NCBI GenBank assembly: GCA_030407315.1
Contig: JALQPE010001817.1
Location: 1 to 64,000 of the forward strand
DNA: 64,000 nt
Direction of reading: 5' to 3'
Source of the DNA: Asparagopsis taxiformis
Taxonomy: Eukaryota; Rhodophyta; Florideophyceae; Bonnemaisoniales; Bonnemaisoniaceae
Made by a program: the position numbers and the translations under genes. The notes below the pieces were generated by a model. That model saw only the letters and a program-made list of their open reading frames with translations. It was not told where the DNA came from and made no database searches. Shown here piece by piece: positions 39,796 to 51,279 of the stretch. The number at the start of each line of letters is the position of its first letter. Position 1 is the first letter of the stretch.

Positions 39796-40159
39796 GTGAC
39801 GCACAGTCACCGGACCCAGATGTCACGCGCTGGTTGGCCGTGGCCAAATGGCAACGTACACAACCAGACCGATATATCGCTACGAGTGTACGCTGACCAC
39901 GGCGCGTGCGCCGTGCCGGAAGGGATGGACGCAAATCGGGCGGGAGCCAATAGAAACACCAGGGATCTCGACATCCACGGTGATCGCCCTGACGTATTCT
40001 TCCCCCTCTGGGTAAAGTAAGGTAGGGTCAATAACCCGTCTAAGGCGCGTACCCCCTTCCTGAACCCCCTCTGCCACGTCAAGGGAGCAATCAATGGACC
40101 GCGGCCGACCCTGCAAACCTTTCTTCCTAGGAAGCCCCCTGTGTTTCCGTGCACGGAAA

Positions 40160-41480
40160 CACCTCGTGATTGATCGGAATCACAATGGACCAATGGTCGC
40201 GACCACCGTCAACGACGCGTGCTTCCCTATAGGAATCGCGTCGGGACCGACTACTCACGGCCCGCCGTCCTGCGGCTTCATCAACTCACGAGTCGTTATC
40301 TGTCGCCCCCACGGGGGTTCCTTTATTAAGTGCGCCACGACACTCTGCGATTCGCAACCCGTGACCGTGAAAGCGGCGACGCTAGCACATATCACTGGCG
40401 CCCATGCCACAGCGCGCGAAGTGCTAGGACGAGTGAAAATAGTACCAAGGATTCTGCGCCCTGAGCGAGATTCTGCGGCCTGCCCCCAGAGGGAATGGAT
40501 AACCGCATACCCGGTACCCCAAAAGGAGTTGAGTGGAAGGAGGGCAGCACCCGGTGATGCGCCTATAGATACCCTTGGGTTTCAATAATGGAATGTCCAC
40601 CGTCGTGCGCCTTTGAGCACGCCGAACACTATCGTCGATACGGAGAACCTGTTGGCCTTGACCAGATGCACGCCCCCGATCGGACGACACGTTCGGACCC
40701 TATAACGTCAGCTGCGTTACCGCAAGGTACTGGAAGGCACGCCAATTCCACGGGCGCACTAGAGTACCCGCGTTGCTAGTGAGCGGCAACGGCTCGACAG
40801 CAGCCACCCTGAGGCACTTTCAATAAGCCACGGCAAGACGCGAATTTCGCCCGGAGCCGTAGGAAAATTTGCGACCTGCCCTGAGCGCAGTTGGCAATCC
40901 GCAAAATTTGATACCCCCAAAAACGATCAATTGGAGGGGGGTCAAACCTGAGGTTGCAACGCAAACAACCTCGGTTTACATTAATGTAGTGTCCGCCGTT
41001 TCGCCTGAAATTCCGCACATGGACGCTCTAGGGCGTGCCGAACACCGTCAGCAGCCCATAATACCGATTGGCCGAGGCCAAACCCTCGCGCTCGGGAGAG
41101 TTTATTCGCGAAAATGTCGCATGAACGGGGCGTTCTATAGCCGAGTGCAGCTAACCCTCCTAACGGATCGGAAAGGCACCAACACCAGCGGCGCCAGCGC
41201 CTTACGGCGGTTCGATTCGAATAGGTTTCGGGAATGTTGCGTCGCGACTCGGAATTCGTCCTTCGACTTAGAAATTTTCGGCGATCTGCTCCTAGGCCAA
41301 ATTGGGCATTGCATAAATTGGTCATCTGCGAAAATGGGCAAGATGCAACCTGAGGGTGAACACAATAACCTCAGTTTACATTAATGTAGTGTCCACCATT
41401 GTCCTTCAAAACTCGCGCACGGGCACTCTGGAGTACGCCGAACATCGCTAGCGACTCGGAAAAACAATTGGCCTAGGCCA
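40160..41480 (+). repeat. Four ~400-bp degenerate tandem units in the 3' region of chromovirus B
   Basis: The landmark TGTCCRCC(G/A) with GAGCACGCCGAACA-like sequence downstream recurs near 40188 (weak), 40591, 40986 and 41385, about 395-403 bp apart. The two last copies share ACATTAATGTAGTGTCC. All frames are closed. 39796-40159 and 41481-42289 hold no gene; the latter is unique sequence with short hairpins. Confidence 0.65.
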
Positions 41481-42289
41481 TCACCCATTTCAAGGTCGAC
41501 TCACTCGGGAGGATTTCGCCTAAGTGAGCGCCCTGTCACTGGTGGTGGGCAACTCTCCTAACTTGCGCGGAATGCGCCGACGCTAGCGACAACAGCGTCT
41601 CACAACGGCCCTGACCGTAGTCATCCCGAACAAGTGGCTGCGCAGGACAACGGACGTCTTCGGACTTGGAGGAATTTTACAGCTTGCCTCTCTCACTATG
41701 GCCGGTTTTAATTACCCGCGATGGGGTGCACGTACCTTGGGACTCTCGACACGCGTGCGTGGATGGTCGCACGACCCCTCGACTCCCGTCCAGTGGGAAC
41801 TCTATTGCCAGTTCCATGCGCGAGAGCGATTCTCACTCACCGGCTTGCCGGTAAAGATTTTCACTGCGGCTATCGAGCCGCCTGACAAAAGAAATGACGT
41901 CTTGCAAGAGAGCGTCAATTCGGATGGCGAATTCAGTTGAATTCGCGCAATAGCGAAGGCCGCAGCCACGAATCGCCCAAGAGCGTAAGGCGACTAGCGG
42001 CGAAGGCCGTCGCGAACGGCCATTATTATGGCACATCATAGCCCCCGGGACACGGTTTCTCACCCACGGGGTGAGTTTTCATCCGACTCACGAGGGACCT
42101 CTTTTGTAGCAAGGGCTAGTTGATGCGTAATTCCTACCCTCGTTGCATAAAGGAATTCATTTGGAAACTCAGCTTTATTGTCACACACTTACAATGGCCC
42201 TGTACGCGGGTATTAACTGTCAAAGATTACTAATCTAAGGTAGTACCTTAGGGTATCAGTTGCTACTACGCGCTTCGAACGGGCTGCGA

Positions 42290-43259
42290 CTAACGGCGCG
42301 TGCGAGTCCGACGAGTCGGCCTGTCCTTGTTAATTGGAGACCCCACGCTCGCTGAAGGGGAAGAGGGCTGAGCCCTTTTACGCCTTCGGGCGACTCGTTG
42401 GCCCGCCGCCGCCACTGCGGCCGCGACTGTCGCCACCGGTGACGTCACATTGAGGCGACGCGTGGCGCGCGTGGGCGATCGAGGGTCTTCAACGACTTGC
42501 ACGGACTCTCCACCCGGGGAAGTTGCGTCAGTGGGTTTAGGAGTTGCCTCCTTTACGCCCTCAGACTCTTTTTCGGCACCCCCAGCGGTGGCGACACCAG
42601 CAACACCCTTCGCCGTAGGGGTAGCAACCGCGGAGATTGGCTTACTCGTGGCGGGTTCGACCACAGCCACAGCCGTAGCAGTTCCCGCTGCTGTCGGGGC
42701 AGGAGCGACTGAGGTCGTCGCCTTGACAGCTTCGACTGCCATTGGGTCGGCCGGAGCAGAACCACCCGACGCTACCGCATCGGAAGCGCCCCTAGCCGAC
42801 GGTGTAGGAGCGTTGGCAACGGGACGCGCGGCCATGACCGCACCAAGAGGGGCTGTTATCGTCTCTTCAGACGTGGCCGCCGGAGCAGTCGCTGCACCCG
42901 AGGGTGACGCGGCGGGGACCCCCCGCCCGTGTAAGAACGCCATACCCGGGAAGGCACGCGCGAGCGCGTTACCAGGGAGAGGGCGTGACCCTTCCACGTC
43001 TGCTTGGCGAACACGTAGGTCTTCTACCGTCATGATGGCGCGTGCGGCCCTAGCGCATATCGTGTTGGACTGCTGGTGCAGATCCCAGACCTGACAGAGC
43101 GCGCTCTGCAGGGCTAACTCCTGTTCCGCCAAATCACGCGCGTACCCCAACCGGCTCTTGAACAAGTCATCGTGCTTTCGCTTCAGCAGCGTGTTCTCAG
43201 CCATCAACTCTGCTCGCAGAGTTTCCTTCTCGCCCTTAACCGTCGCCAAGGCAGCTTCG
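42290..43259 (-). pseudogene. Antisense ORF of chromovirus B, C-terminal part
   Basis: Minus strand, ending RRTRTRR at 42290. A coiled-coil start (AALATVKGEKETLRAEL) is followed by a long Ala/Pro/Thr-rich region and a basic tail. It continues the minus-strand ORF at 53272-55631; the DNA transposon separates them. Removing the transposon and one copy of the 4-bp duplication joins GCC GAA with GCT GCC in frame, so the heptad pattern runs through. Confidence 0.75.
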
Positions 43260-44532
43260 AACACTACTTTGGCTAATTTCGGACTGGAATTTTTTAATCG
43301 GACTGGAATTTTTTTCTGTGCTGTTCCAAATATTTTTGAGTCAGTACAGAAGTTTCATTACGTAGAACGCAACTGTATATAGCTAAACTGAATGGAGCTG
43401 TTATTCTAAATGTGTTGGACTAAATTAGCAATCTCTTTGATCCTGCTAGTTTACAATTTTCTCACTTACAAATTCTGAGAATTTTTTGGATAAATTTTAT
43501 GGAACTGCAGGAAGTGACGTCATGGACGGCGCAACAGTAGTAAATTACGACAAGTTCTGGACTGAGGACTCTGTAGACAAGGTCCTGTCAATATGGCTTA
43601 TTCGCTCCTCTCGCAGTCTATGATTACAATCCTGTCGATAGGAGAGCTGTACACCGCGGTTTGCTGCTGCGCGATGTAAAGGCCGAACGCAAAATCGCTC
43701 TGGCTATCTACATGCGCGCGTCAACAGCACGTTTTCATGCAGGATTACGGAAAGCTTTTCTGCTTTCTGGTAAGCCTGTTTGTGAAAAGTAATACTGCAG
43801 TCTGTGTCCAGACCATTGGCTGTACTACAAGCAGCAAAGCTCACTCGCATATTATTTTTGCCACGAACTCTGCGCTTCAAGTACCTCTAGGCTGAGTACA
43901 TGAGATGGGGAAGATAGTCACGACTGCACAAACTATTGCACAATGGTGCTTACTTGCAGCTTGACTGGGAATGATTGCTACGCATCAGAGGGAAATTTGT
44001 ATGGGTGAGTATACGAATGCTCACGGGATAGACAATTCAATCAATGCGCGCGCTCACAGCGCGACTGTGCGCTGAATTTCCAGCTTCGAACTACTGTGCG
44101 CAAGTATCCAAAGTGGAAATGTTACAAGTTTAGATTGTTAACCATCAGCTGACCATACGCTACATATCTCATGTCAACTTCTGGGATTGGATACCAGTCT
44201 GCAATGCAAGCATATGTGATCGTGTGTGAGCGATTCTAGAACCTGCCGAGACCCTTCCGCAGCTTGATGTAGGTCAGCTGAAGGACTAGCACAATTGAAG
44301 GAAAAAATCAGTGCAGCTCACAAATGTCACGCATACTTTGCACAGCAATGTGCATGCCAATTCGTGATTCCGTGTTGTTCTCGCTTGTGCACCAATACTC
44401 CGACCAGCGTTTCAAGCTGGGCAAAAGTTTTTGACAGACAATGATCGGAAATATATGTCTTGTCAGCGGATACCGATGTTCTCATCGCAGCTTATGTCAT
44501 TTTCATGCACGCTGCAACACGTACATTGCACG
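43260..44532 (+). repeat. Left terminal inverted repeat
   Basis: 1,273 bp, complementary to 51999-53271. Close to the tip it has a direct repeat of TCGGACTGGAATTTTTT. Inner homology ends at CATTGCACG, where the two sides diverge. Lacks a coding frame of its own. Confidence 0.93.
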
Positions 44533-44629
44533 AAATGGCACCAATAGTGTCAGTCATAATTCGTATACTAAATGAAGCTCGTAACGGGAAATGAGATTTC
44601 TTTAGTGTCGACATTTTGCCGAGAAGTTC

Positions 44630-47458
44630 TTATGTTCTTGTCCTTCTGCATTGTTCGCAGACAACTTCTACATCCTCTCCACCTCCACAAAGATCGTGCA
44701 CTTTTTTTCGACACACTGAACATCTCGACAGGAGCCGTTCAGGAATCTGAGCTTGGCTATCACCCGCTAGTAAACAAAACTGACCTGACGCACAAACAAT
44801 TCCTGGATCTTCTATCTTGTCGGTAGTGTTTTTGCAATTTGCTGCAGTGTGATGACTTTCGTCTTCTTGCAGCTGAGTTTTCGGGTAGTCCTCGTCATCT
44901 TCAGTATTTCCTCCGGTCTGCTTTTCTTTTTCTTGACCAACGCACGAGTCAAAGCTCTCTTTCCCAGACTGAGAGTCTAGGGAGTACAAAACCGACTTCG
45001 CTTCAACTTGAAACTGTCCTGAATCATTCTTGGACCTTGTCCTTCTGCTTTTTTCAGTCAGTGAAGCGCTTTTTCTTGATATTCGGACTAGACGATCATA
45101 CGCAAGGCGAAAACAGTCAGGAGCTGATTCGATCATTGTACAGGGTCTTCTTGTTGCAAGACTAGCAATCCCAGTCGTCATTGTTCCTGCGTACGGGTCA
45201 AGTACACTACCTCCTTCTGGTGCGAAAGTTGTCATAATTTCAGACAGAAGCGCCGGATTCTTTTCCTCTACGCGAACCACTGTCCTCGTGCCAGGGAATG
45301 TCAGCTTATTTTTTACGACAGGAACGCTGTCAATGACGTTGAATTTCCGCTTATGGGAAGATTGCAATAGGCAGTACTGTGACTCAAGGTCTACTTGGAA
45401 TCCGTGTGGATGCCGTCCAGCTGCTTTCACCACCAAAGCAAACTCCACAGCATTTTGAGGGAAGCTCTTGCTTCTATTTCTCTGCAATCCTTCGCTTTGT
45501 TTTACAATCGTCAAAGGATGAGACATTGAAGTCATATCGGTTGTACGGAAGGCCTCGTACCATCGTGCAATCAGATGAAACGATGTGAAAATAATAACAT
45601 GACCTCCCGGCTTAGTCATTCTCCTGCAGAACTGCGCAAATGACTTCATTTCTCTGTCATCAATGTAGTCAGAGTAGTTCCTCCCCGTCTGGGATGCATT
45701 TGTCTTGAGAAAGTACGGGGGATCCGTGAGGACGAGGTCGAATGAGTTGTCATCCGCGGCCACAGTGTTTTGAAATTGCTGCCAAGACATTTGGTAACAT
45801 CGCAGGTTGTTCTGTTTCAGAGTTTCAGCATCGGATACATGATGTTCTTTCTCAGTTTGGTTCAGACGCTGCGAATGTTTGGTAGAGCAGGTAGGAGAAA
45901 GTGAAGATTTTGCAATACCTTTTTCAGGTGTTGATTGACAGCGACTATGGCGAGATGTCGCTGTATTTGGCTCATCCAGTATGGACATCGGACTGGTTGG
46001 TTCTAAATTTTGCTCTGAAGATTTTCGGTTATCATTGCCGCTAGCTTCACCTGGAATCTCCGGTCTATAATCGGAGTCGACAGGAAGGGAACTAGAACTG
46101 TTTTGAGTTTGCGGCCTAGAATCGTTTTGCGTAGAGAGTGTTTGTTCAGCTCCGGAACTGGCGAGATGATCAGGTTGAGAAGGGCTGATAAGCTCAGAGT
46201 ACTTTTTCATTTTCCACTTGTGCTTCAAGGGAAAAGCGGCAGCATGGAACTTGAGGAGAGAAGGTAGTAGCTCATGTTCATTTCCCGAACTACCCTCGAC
46301 TTCTTCATCCATAAGTGTAGTTCTTAGTAAGTTCTCCCGGATCTGTTCCATCTCTATCGGCCATTTCCCTTCAGAGTCCAGGAATTTTTCGAACTTCTCA
46401 ACCTCCTTTCTAGCAGATTTGGATGCCAAGACCTGCTTTTGCATAATAGTTGCATGCACAGATTTAAAGTTATGTTCACGACAATGCCGCTGCACACGGT
46501 ACAGAGAGTTAATTTGATCATCCTCGCATGCTCCCATGAATGCCGAAGAAGCCTTCAAGGTGTTTGTAGATATCATATCCAGGTAGACTCTGCATTCAAG
46601 AGTCGAATCATCTTTTGCTGTCGACCCTGTGAAGCCTGCAGCCCTCTTATCAAAAGCTATGGCGAGGTCACGAAATTCACCGTTAACAATCTCTCCTATC
46701 GTTGACAGAACTCGCTCAGAGAGACGAATAACACACCCTGCCAACTGTTTCTGGGTATTGTTCGCTCTCCCCTTCCCTCCAGCGTAGTAATCTGCAACTT
46801 CCGTAATGAAGCCTTTAGGCAAGCAGTCTGGGTTCAAATTTTTTTCCCGGACGAGAGTTTTGGCATCGTCTTTCAGAGCCCGCATTACGTCGTAAACCGA
46901 TGTCTTGACTATATAGTTCTCTTCCTGAAGGGAATTTCGTGCTCTAGCATATGCACGAAGCTGATCAATCGGCGAGGCTGGTATGAGCAAAACGTTCCAT
47001 TGGAATCCACACCACTGCTCCGGCCTCTTTTCGATCAGACGCTGTAGCACAAGAAGCCGATGGTGACCGTCGACGACTCCATACCAATCCGGTGTGTCAG
47101 CCAGAATTGTGTTCACTTCCGCTTCAGGCAATCGTTTCGTATTAGACAAGAACATTTTAGGATAATGAGAATAAACCCCTTCAAGTTTGATCACCACCGC
47201 CTTTCCTCCAGCAGCATTGTATCCAGTAAATGTAGAAGTGGACTCAAAACTGGTAAAGCTGTGTTCTAGTCTGTCAAGTCCAGAAGATGAGATAGCTCTC
47301 GGTTGTGTAAGCGGTATGCATGCGCGAGGGTCAATTGCCTGCAGAACACCATTTCTTTCAATTTCTGCAAACAGAACGTCAACTTGCCGTATCTGGGATT
47401 TTTGCGGATTACTTTTCTTTTCCTTCGCCGCAGTAGCCCTGCGGGTAGTTCTACCCAT
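44630..47458 (-). CDS. ParB-like domain + DPPY DNA methyltransferase + PHD-like zinc finger
   Basis: 942 aa, ATG start, no introns. The ParB-like domain (~40-200) shows the signature YGVVDGHHRLLVLQRL at ~126-141. A linker rich in Ser/Gln/Asp (~440-560) leads to the methyltransferase: LVLTDPPYFLK at ~578, KPGGHVIIF and, near 780, VLDPYAGTMTTG, the beta-class order of motifs. The C-terminal ~65 residues hold paired cysteines and a histidine (C....C, CSVC, HDLC, CEQC) in a PHD-like Cys4-His-Cys3 pattern. ParB-methyltransferase pairs are known from phages and bacteria; the PHD adds a histone-tail reader. Likely acts on the transposon's own DNA or target chromatin (inference). It is the cargo gene of the element, transcribed away from the transposase gene. 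Confidence 0.88.
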   Translation of the reverse strand: MGRTTRRATAAKEKKSNPQKSQIRQVDVLFAEIERNGVLQAIDPRACIPLTQPRAISSSGLDRLEHSFTSFESTSTFTGYNAAGGKAVVIKLEGVYSHYPKMFLSNTKRLPEAEVNTILADTPDWYGVVDGHHRLLVLQRLIEKRPEQWCGFQWNVLLIPASPIDQLRAYARARNSLQEENYIVKTSVYDVMRALKDDAKTLVREKNLNPDCLPKGFITEVADYYAGGKGRANNTQKQLAGCVIRLSERVLSTIGEIVNGEFRDLAIAFDKRAAGFTGSTAKDDSTLECRVYLDMISTNTLKASSAFMGACEDDQINSLYRVQRHCREHNFKSVHATIMQKQVLASKSARKEVEKFEKFLDSEGKWPIEMEQIRENLLRTTLMDEEVEGSSGNEHELLPSLLKFHAAAFPLKHKWKMKKYSELISPSQPDHLASSGAEQTLSTQNDSRPQTQNSSSSLPVDSDYRPEIPGEASGNDNRKSSEQNLEPTSPMSILDEPNTATSRHSRCQSTPEKGIAKSSLSPTCSTKHSQRLNQTEKEHHVSDAETLKQNNLRCYQMSWQQFQNTVAADDNSFDLVLTDPPYFLKTNASQTGRNYSDYIDDREMKSFAQFCRRMTKPGGHVIIFTSFHLIARWYEAFRTTDMTSMSHPLTIVKQSEGLQRNRSKSFPQNAVEFALVVKAAGRHPHGFQVDLESQYCLLQSSHKRKFNVIDSVPVVKNKLTFPGTRTVVRVEEKNPALLSEIMTTFAPEGGSVLDPYAGTMTTGIASLATRRPCTMIESAPDCFRLAYDRLVRISRKSASLTEKSRRTRSKNDSGQFQVEAKSVLYSLDSQSGKESFDSCVGQEKEKQTGGNTEDDEDYPKTQLQEDESHHTAANCKNTTDKIEDPGIVCASGQFCLLAGDSQAQIPERLLSRCSVCRKKVHDLCGGGEDVEVVCEQCRRTRT

Positions 47459-48924
47459 AGCTCAGGAATATGAGCAGAGAGTATGGCGGGGAGTAGTGAG
47501 GGATACAAAAGCGTCTGAAGTTATTAAGACTGTTCGTGCTATAAATGATCCTTTTTGCAATTATGCAAGGGCTCGAAGAACCCAATGATTTGAACACTTG
47601 CACGCTGGTCATCTGTAGTCGAATGTTTCAGAAAAACGTTTCAATCATGTTTGGGCTATTCTCGTCACTTTTCAAGAGGGAAGTTTACAGTATGATCCTT
47701 TTGAGATCACTAGTATGTCAAAAGAACTTTAAAAAAAGAGGTGATCCCACTACAATGATTTGCAACCCATGCTCTTTCCTATCTGATCAACGTATGCGCA
47801 CTGTACAGGCAAGTCAGAATATGAGACGTGATAAATGTTTCTCTTTCAGGAAAGAATGATGAGATGAATGTCTCATGGGACCGAACAACGGCTCTCGAGT
47901 TCTGTTACGCGAACTTTTTGCTTTCCACATAAACAAATACTTCTAACGGTTGAAAATTGAAAGGAAAATCCTAACCTATTGTCCCATATTGAGATGGGGA
48001 GAATGGCTATCACTGATGGCAAATCGTTGGAACCAAAAGAAAACAAAAACTAAATTACAGTGTAACATTTCAATGATACCGGCAGATATTTCGACTACGT
48101 GTAACCTCATAATGTACCTGCCGAGAATTTGGAAAGGATAATTCTACCAATGATTTTTCGTCATCTGTCAGGGAGAAACTGTTCCCCTACCTATCTGTTT
48201 GGACATAGGTCTTCGAGCTGTGTTCTCATATTGAGATTGCGAGAAAGGTGTCAGGTGTCAGCCAATAGTGTCGTCTACGCCCAATTAGTGATACATCAGG
48301 CCCACTTCTGCGCGTAGCTCACTGGCCTGTTCGGCCCATGCACGGAACAGGTCAGTGACGTATGGAATGTTTCGGAAGTCCTCACGTCATCTACACTGTA
48401 CATGTCGCACATCGAACACACATGTAGTCGAAATACAACAGTTATGTATTCTTTTGTAACGTATTGCCAATGATCACCTCAATCTGTACCTGTGCTTCAC
48501 AAATCCAAACTGTAGTCTTTAACGTCACCCTGACAACTGTGAGCCCATTTTTCCGCCCAGTGCATAGGGCCTGGGCTTTTTCTGAGTTAACGGACCAATA
48601 CCCTAGAAGCGGTTATGTAATCGTACTGGGCTACTATCGGAACTGCAATTTGTGAAATTCAAACCGCATTATTCCGTTAACTGAACGGTCATTAGAAAGC
48701 CATCCGTTTCTTTCTGTAACCGGTACAACTTCGTTCTCAACTTAGCTGTTCACTGTAGATAGTAAACCCAAGCATTGTGACTGCTTCATCCAGACACGTC
48801 ACATGAAGAATTTTTCATTTGTTTGCCATGCAAACATATAACCCGGATGACGAAAATCATCCGAGAAGTCAAGACACTCTTTTTTCCAGTTCTGCCCTCA
48901 TCATTTTCTCCTTGACCGAGTTCG
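47459..48924. other. Divergent promoter region of the transposon
   Basis: 1.47 kb between the two outward-transcribed genes. No ORF has a motif and I found no clear TATA box. It must hold both promoters. Confidence 0.5.
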
Positions 48925-51279
48925 ATGGAACTCTCAACTTCACTTCGAACTTCCAGTGATTCATTCCACTCTACAAGATCGCCCTCATCAGAACGTTCAT
49001 TGCAGTCCATAGAATCCGGAAACCACTTCGCAGGCTCATCCATGCAGGACAAATATTCGAGGCAGTGTGCAACGAACGGTCCAAATCTGAAGGTCAGACG
49101 TATCTACACGTACAAAACTCGAGTGAAGCGTTCTACCTCGCCAGTGAGCTCCCTTAGAAAGGAACGCCTAAGGATGTCGAAAATGAAGACAAATCCGTTC
49201 GAAGCTAATCAAACATGCTGCAAAAAACGTTGTTTCACATCTGTGGAAAAGAGCTTTGCATTTTCTCAGTACAAGCGCATTATATCAATGAACCGATCGG
49301 AGAGGAAGCGAACATTGAGCTTAATGTTTGATGAAAATTTGAGGTCGTTTATGTTCAATGGCAACCCAGTGTGCAGTACTTTCCTAGTGAAGGCTTTTCG
49401 GTTTTCCAAGACTCTGCAAAGCTGTGTGAAATGCACATTGATGGCTCCATCATCGTGCTCAATAGAAGCTTTGCCTCGAGGAATATACAGGATGGAAAAT
49501 CAGAAATGCAGGATCGTAAACTACTTACAGTCTCTCGCAGAAACCACAGCTCAGCTAATGCCAGATAGAACTGAGCAGCACCTCCCTTTCTTCAACAAAG
49601 CAAGCGTTTACAAAAAGTTTCTCGAAGACATCAACAATCTCCCTCGTGATCAAAATCAATGGGCCAGCAGCTCGGCTTCGAGGCCACCCAGTGAGAGTTA
49701 CTTCTTACGTGTATGGAGATCGGAATGCAGCAGTATCAAAGTCCGAAAACATCACCGTTTTGCCAAGTGCAACGAATGTGAAATGTTGCGGGCAGAGCTA
49801 GGCCGGTGTAGATTGAACGAAGAACGAGCAAGCGTGCTCCGACGCAGGCATAAATCGCATTTGGAGTTTATTGAAAGAGAGAGGAGAGCCTATGAGAAGA
49901 AAAGACAAGAAGCAAAGCGGAACCCATCTATGGTCTGCTCATTTGTAATTGACGGAGCAGATCAGTCAGCCTTTGGGTTACCACATTTTATTTTCGAAAC
50001 AAAATCTTCAAGGGGAGAAAAGCTCAAGGTCAGGCTCATTGGGGCGCTGGAGCATAGTGCAGTGAACGAGCTTTCCCTGTTACTACTAACAGAAGAGTTT
50101 GAAACAGGTGGAAATCATATAATAGAGACGATACACCGGGTTCTGCAACGCAAAGTAGAAAAATCATCCAAGATGCCTTCAAAAATGTATTTGCAGCTCG
50201 ACAACTGCACTCGGGAGAACAAAAACCGGTTCGTTATGGCATATTTGGAGATGTTAGTGCGTCGAGGCGTTTTTGAGGAGGTCATTGTCTCTTTTCTGCC
50301 CATTGGTCACACTCACAGTGATATTGACCAATGTTTTAGCAGAACATCCAACAGACTCCGGACCAATGAGGCACTGACCATGGAAGACCTTATGGATCAG
50401 TTGCGCAACTCGTATACTCCTCGCCCAACCGTGTCCCGTATGATGAGTGTAGCGAACTTTAGTGGTCTTTGCATTTCTGAGAGGTGTCTCCGGAGTATTC
50501 CACCATTCAGCCATTTCAGATTCTTCAAGTTCAGTAGAATAGATCAGACACAGCATGTCGACTCAATAGAATTTGGTGCGAAATGTTCAGTGCGGGTTAA
50601 CTGTAATGAGTCCTGGAAGCCTCTGGATGACATCAACCCTAATTCTGGCTTCTTGAAATTCGTCCCTTCATTACAAAACACACCACCGACCATCTTGAAG
50701 TCCCCGCCAAACGTCACGGCTATCAACAAATGCTTGGAGTCGAATGAAGCTAGAGTTGGGTGTTCCATGAAAATGCAGTCTCTAAGAGAACTTCGAGATC
50801 GAGTATATCGAGACCGCGAGGAGAAATTTCATTGGGATCTGGAGGACAGTTTTGAGATGGCGACGAACCGTCCTTCGGACGATCAAAATGGGACCATCGA
50901 ATATGAGGATCAGGATGCAGATCTCTCCTCCACACCATTTTTCGACTTCGAGTATGGAGCAGGGGATATGGTTGCCGTGAAGACAGTTGATGGGAATGAC
51001 ACATTTTGGATTGCAGAGGTCGTTTCAGTTCACACCCGTACAACAGAAGGTGTTGCTTCGTCTCTATCAATAATATGGTATGAGCCTGACAAAGATTGGC
51101 ACAATCCATATGAAGCAAAGTACAGCGTTAGCACGAAGGTGACAAATGGAAGAAAAGTTCCATTTCGACAGATAATAAGCGTGAATACTGTGCTGGTCAA
51201 GTTCTCTTCTCTCAAAAGGGATCGAACAATAACTGTCAACGATGCGAAGGGTATAAGAGAGTCTCTCGGTGTGAACTAA
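48925..51279 (+). CDS. Putative transposase (large DDE-like family)
   Basis: 784 aa, ATG start, one exon. Basic Ser-rich N-terminus; KCNECEMLRAELGRC at ~285-300 could be a zinc site followed by a coiled coil. The conserved core has D343 (VIDGADQSAF), D426 (LDNCTRENKN) and D466/D468 (HTHSDIDQCFSR), three acid clusters that could form an RNase H-like catalytic site. I associate the LDNC...GHTHxDIDQ pattern with a family of unnamed domains in algal and animal genomes (DUF7869-like, from memory). The C-terminus (~680-760) has GDMVAVKTVDG and FWIAEVV, suggesting a Tudor/BAH-like module. As the only such gene between the TIRs it is the best candidate for the enzyme that moves the element. Confidence 0.65.
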   Translation: MELSTSLRTSSDSFHSTRSPSSERSLQSIESGNHFAGSSMQDKYSRQCATNGPNLKVRRIYTYKTRVKRSTSPVSSLRKERLRMSKMKTNPFEANQTCCKKRCFTSVEKSFAFSQYKRIISMNRSERKRTLSLMFDENLRSFMFNGNPVCSTFLVKAFRFSKTLQSCVKCTLMAPSSCSIEALPRGIYRMENQKCRIVNYLQSLAETTAQLMPDRTEQHLPFFNKASVYKKFLEDINNLPRDQNQWASSSASRPPSESYFLRVWRSECSSIKVRKHHRFAKCNECEMLRAELGRCRLNEERASVLRRRHKSHLEFIERERRAYEKKRQEAKRNPSMVCSFVIDGADQSAFGLPHFIFETKSSRGEKLKVRLIGALEHSAVNELSLLLLTEEFETGGNHIIETIHRVLQRKVEKSSKMPSKMYLQLDNCTRENKNRFVMAYLEMLVRRGVFEEVIVSFLPIGHTHSDIDQCFSRTSNRLRTNEALTMEDLMDQLRNSYTPRPTVSRMMSVANFSGLCISERCLRSIPPFSHFRFFKFSRIDQTQHVDSIEFGAKCSVRVNCNESWKPLDDINPNSGFLKFVPSLQNTPPTILKSPPNVTAINKCLESNEARVGCSMKMQSLRELRDRVYRDREEKFHWDLEDSFEMATNRPSDDQNGTIEYEDQDADLSSTPFFDFEYGAGDMVAVKTVDGNDTFWIAEVVSVHTRTTEGVASSLSIIWYEPDKDWHNPYEAKYSVSTKVTNGRKVPFRQIISVNTVLVKFSSLKRDRTITVNDAKGIRESLGVN

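Noticed and set aside
43158..43382. Plus-strand and minus-strand ORFs running from the antisense gene into the transposon tips, ending identically on both sides
   Set aside because: The shared ending is simply translated terminal inverted repeat; it marks the insertion, not a protein domain.
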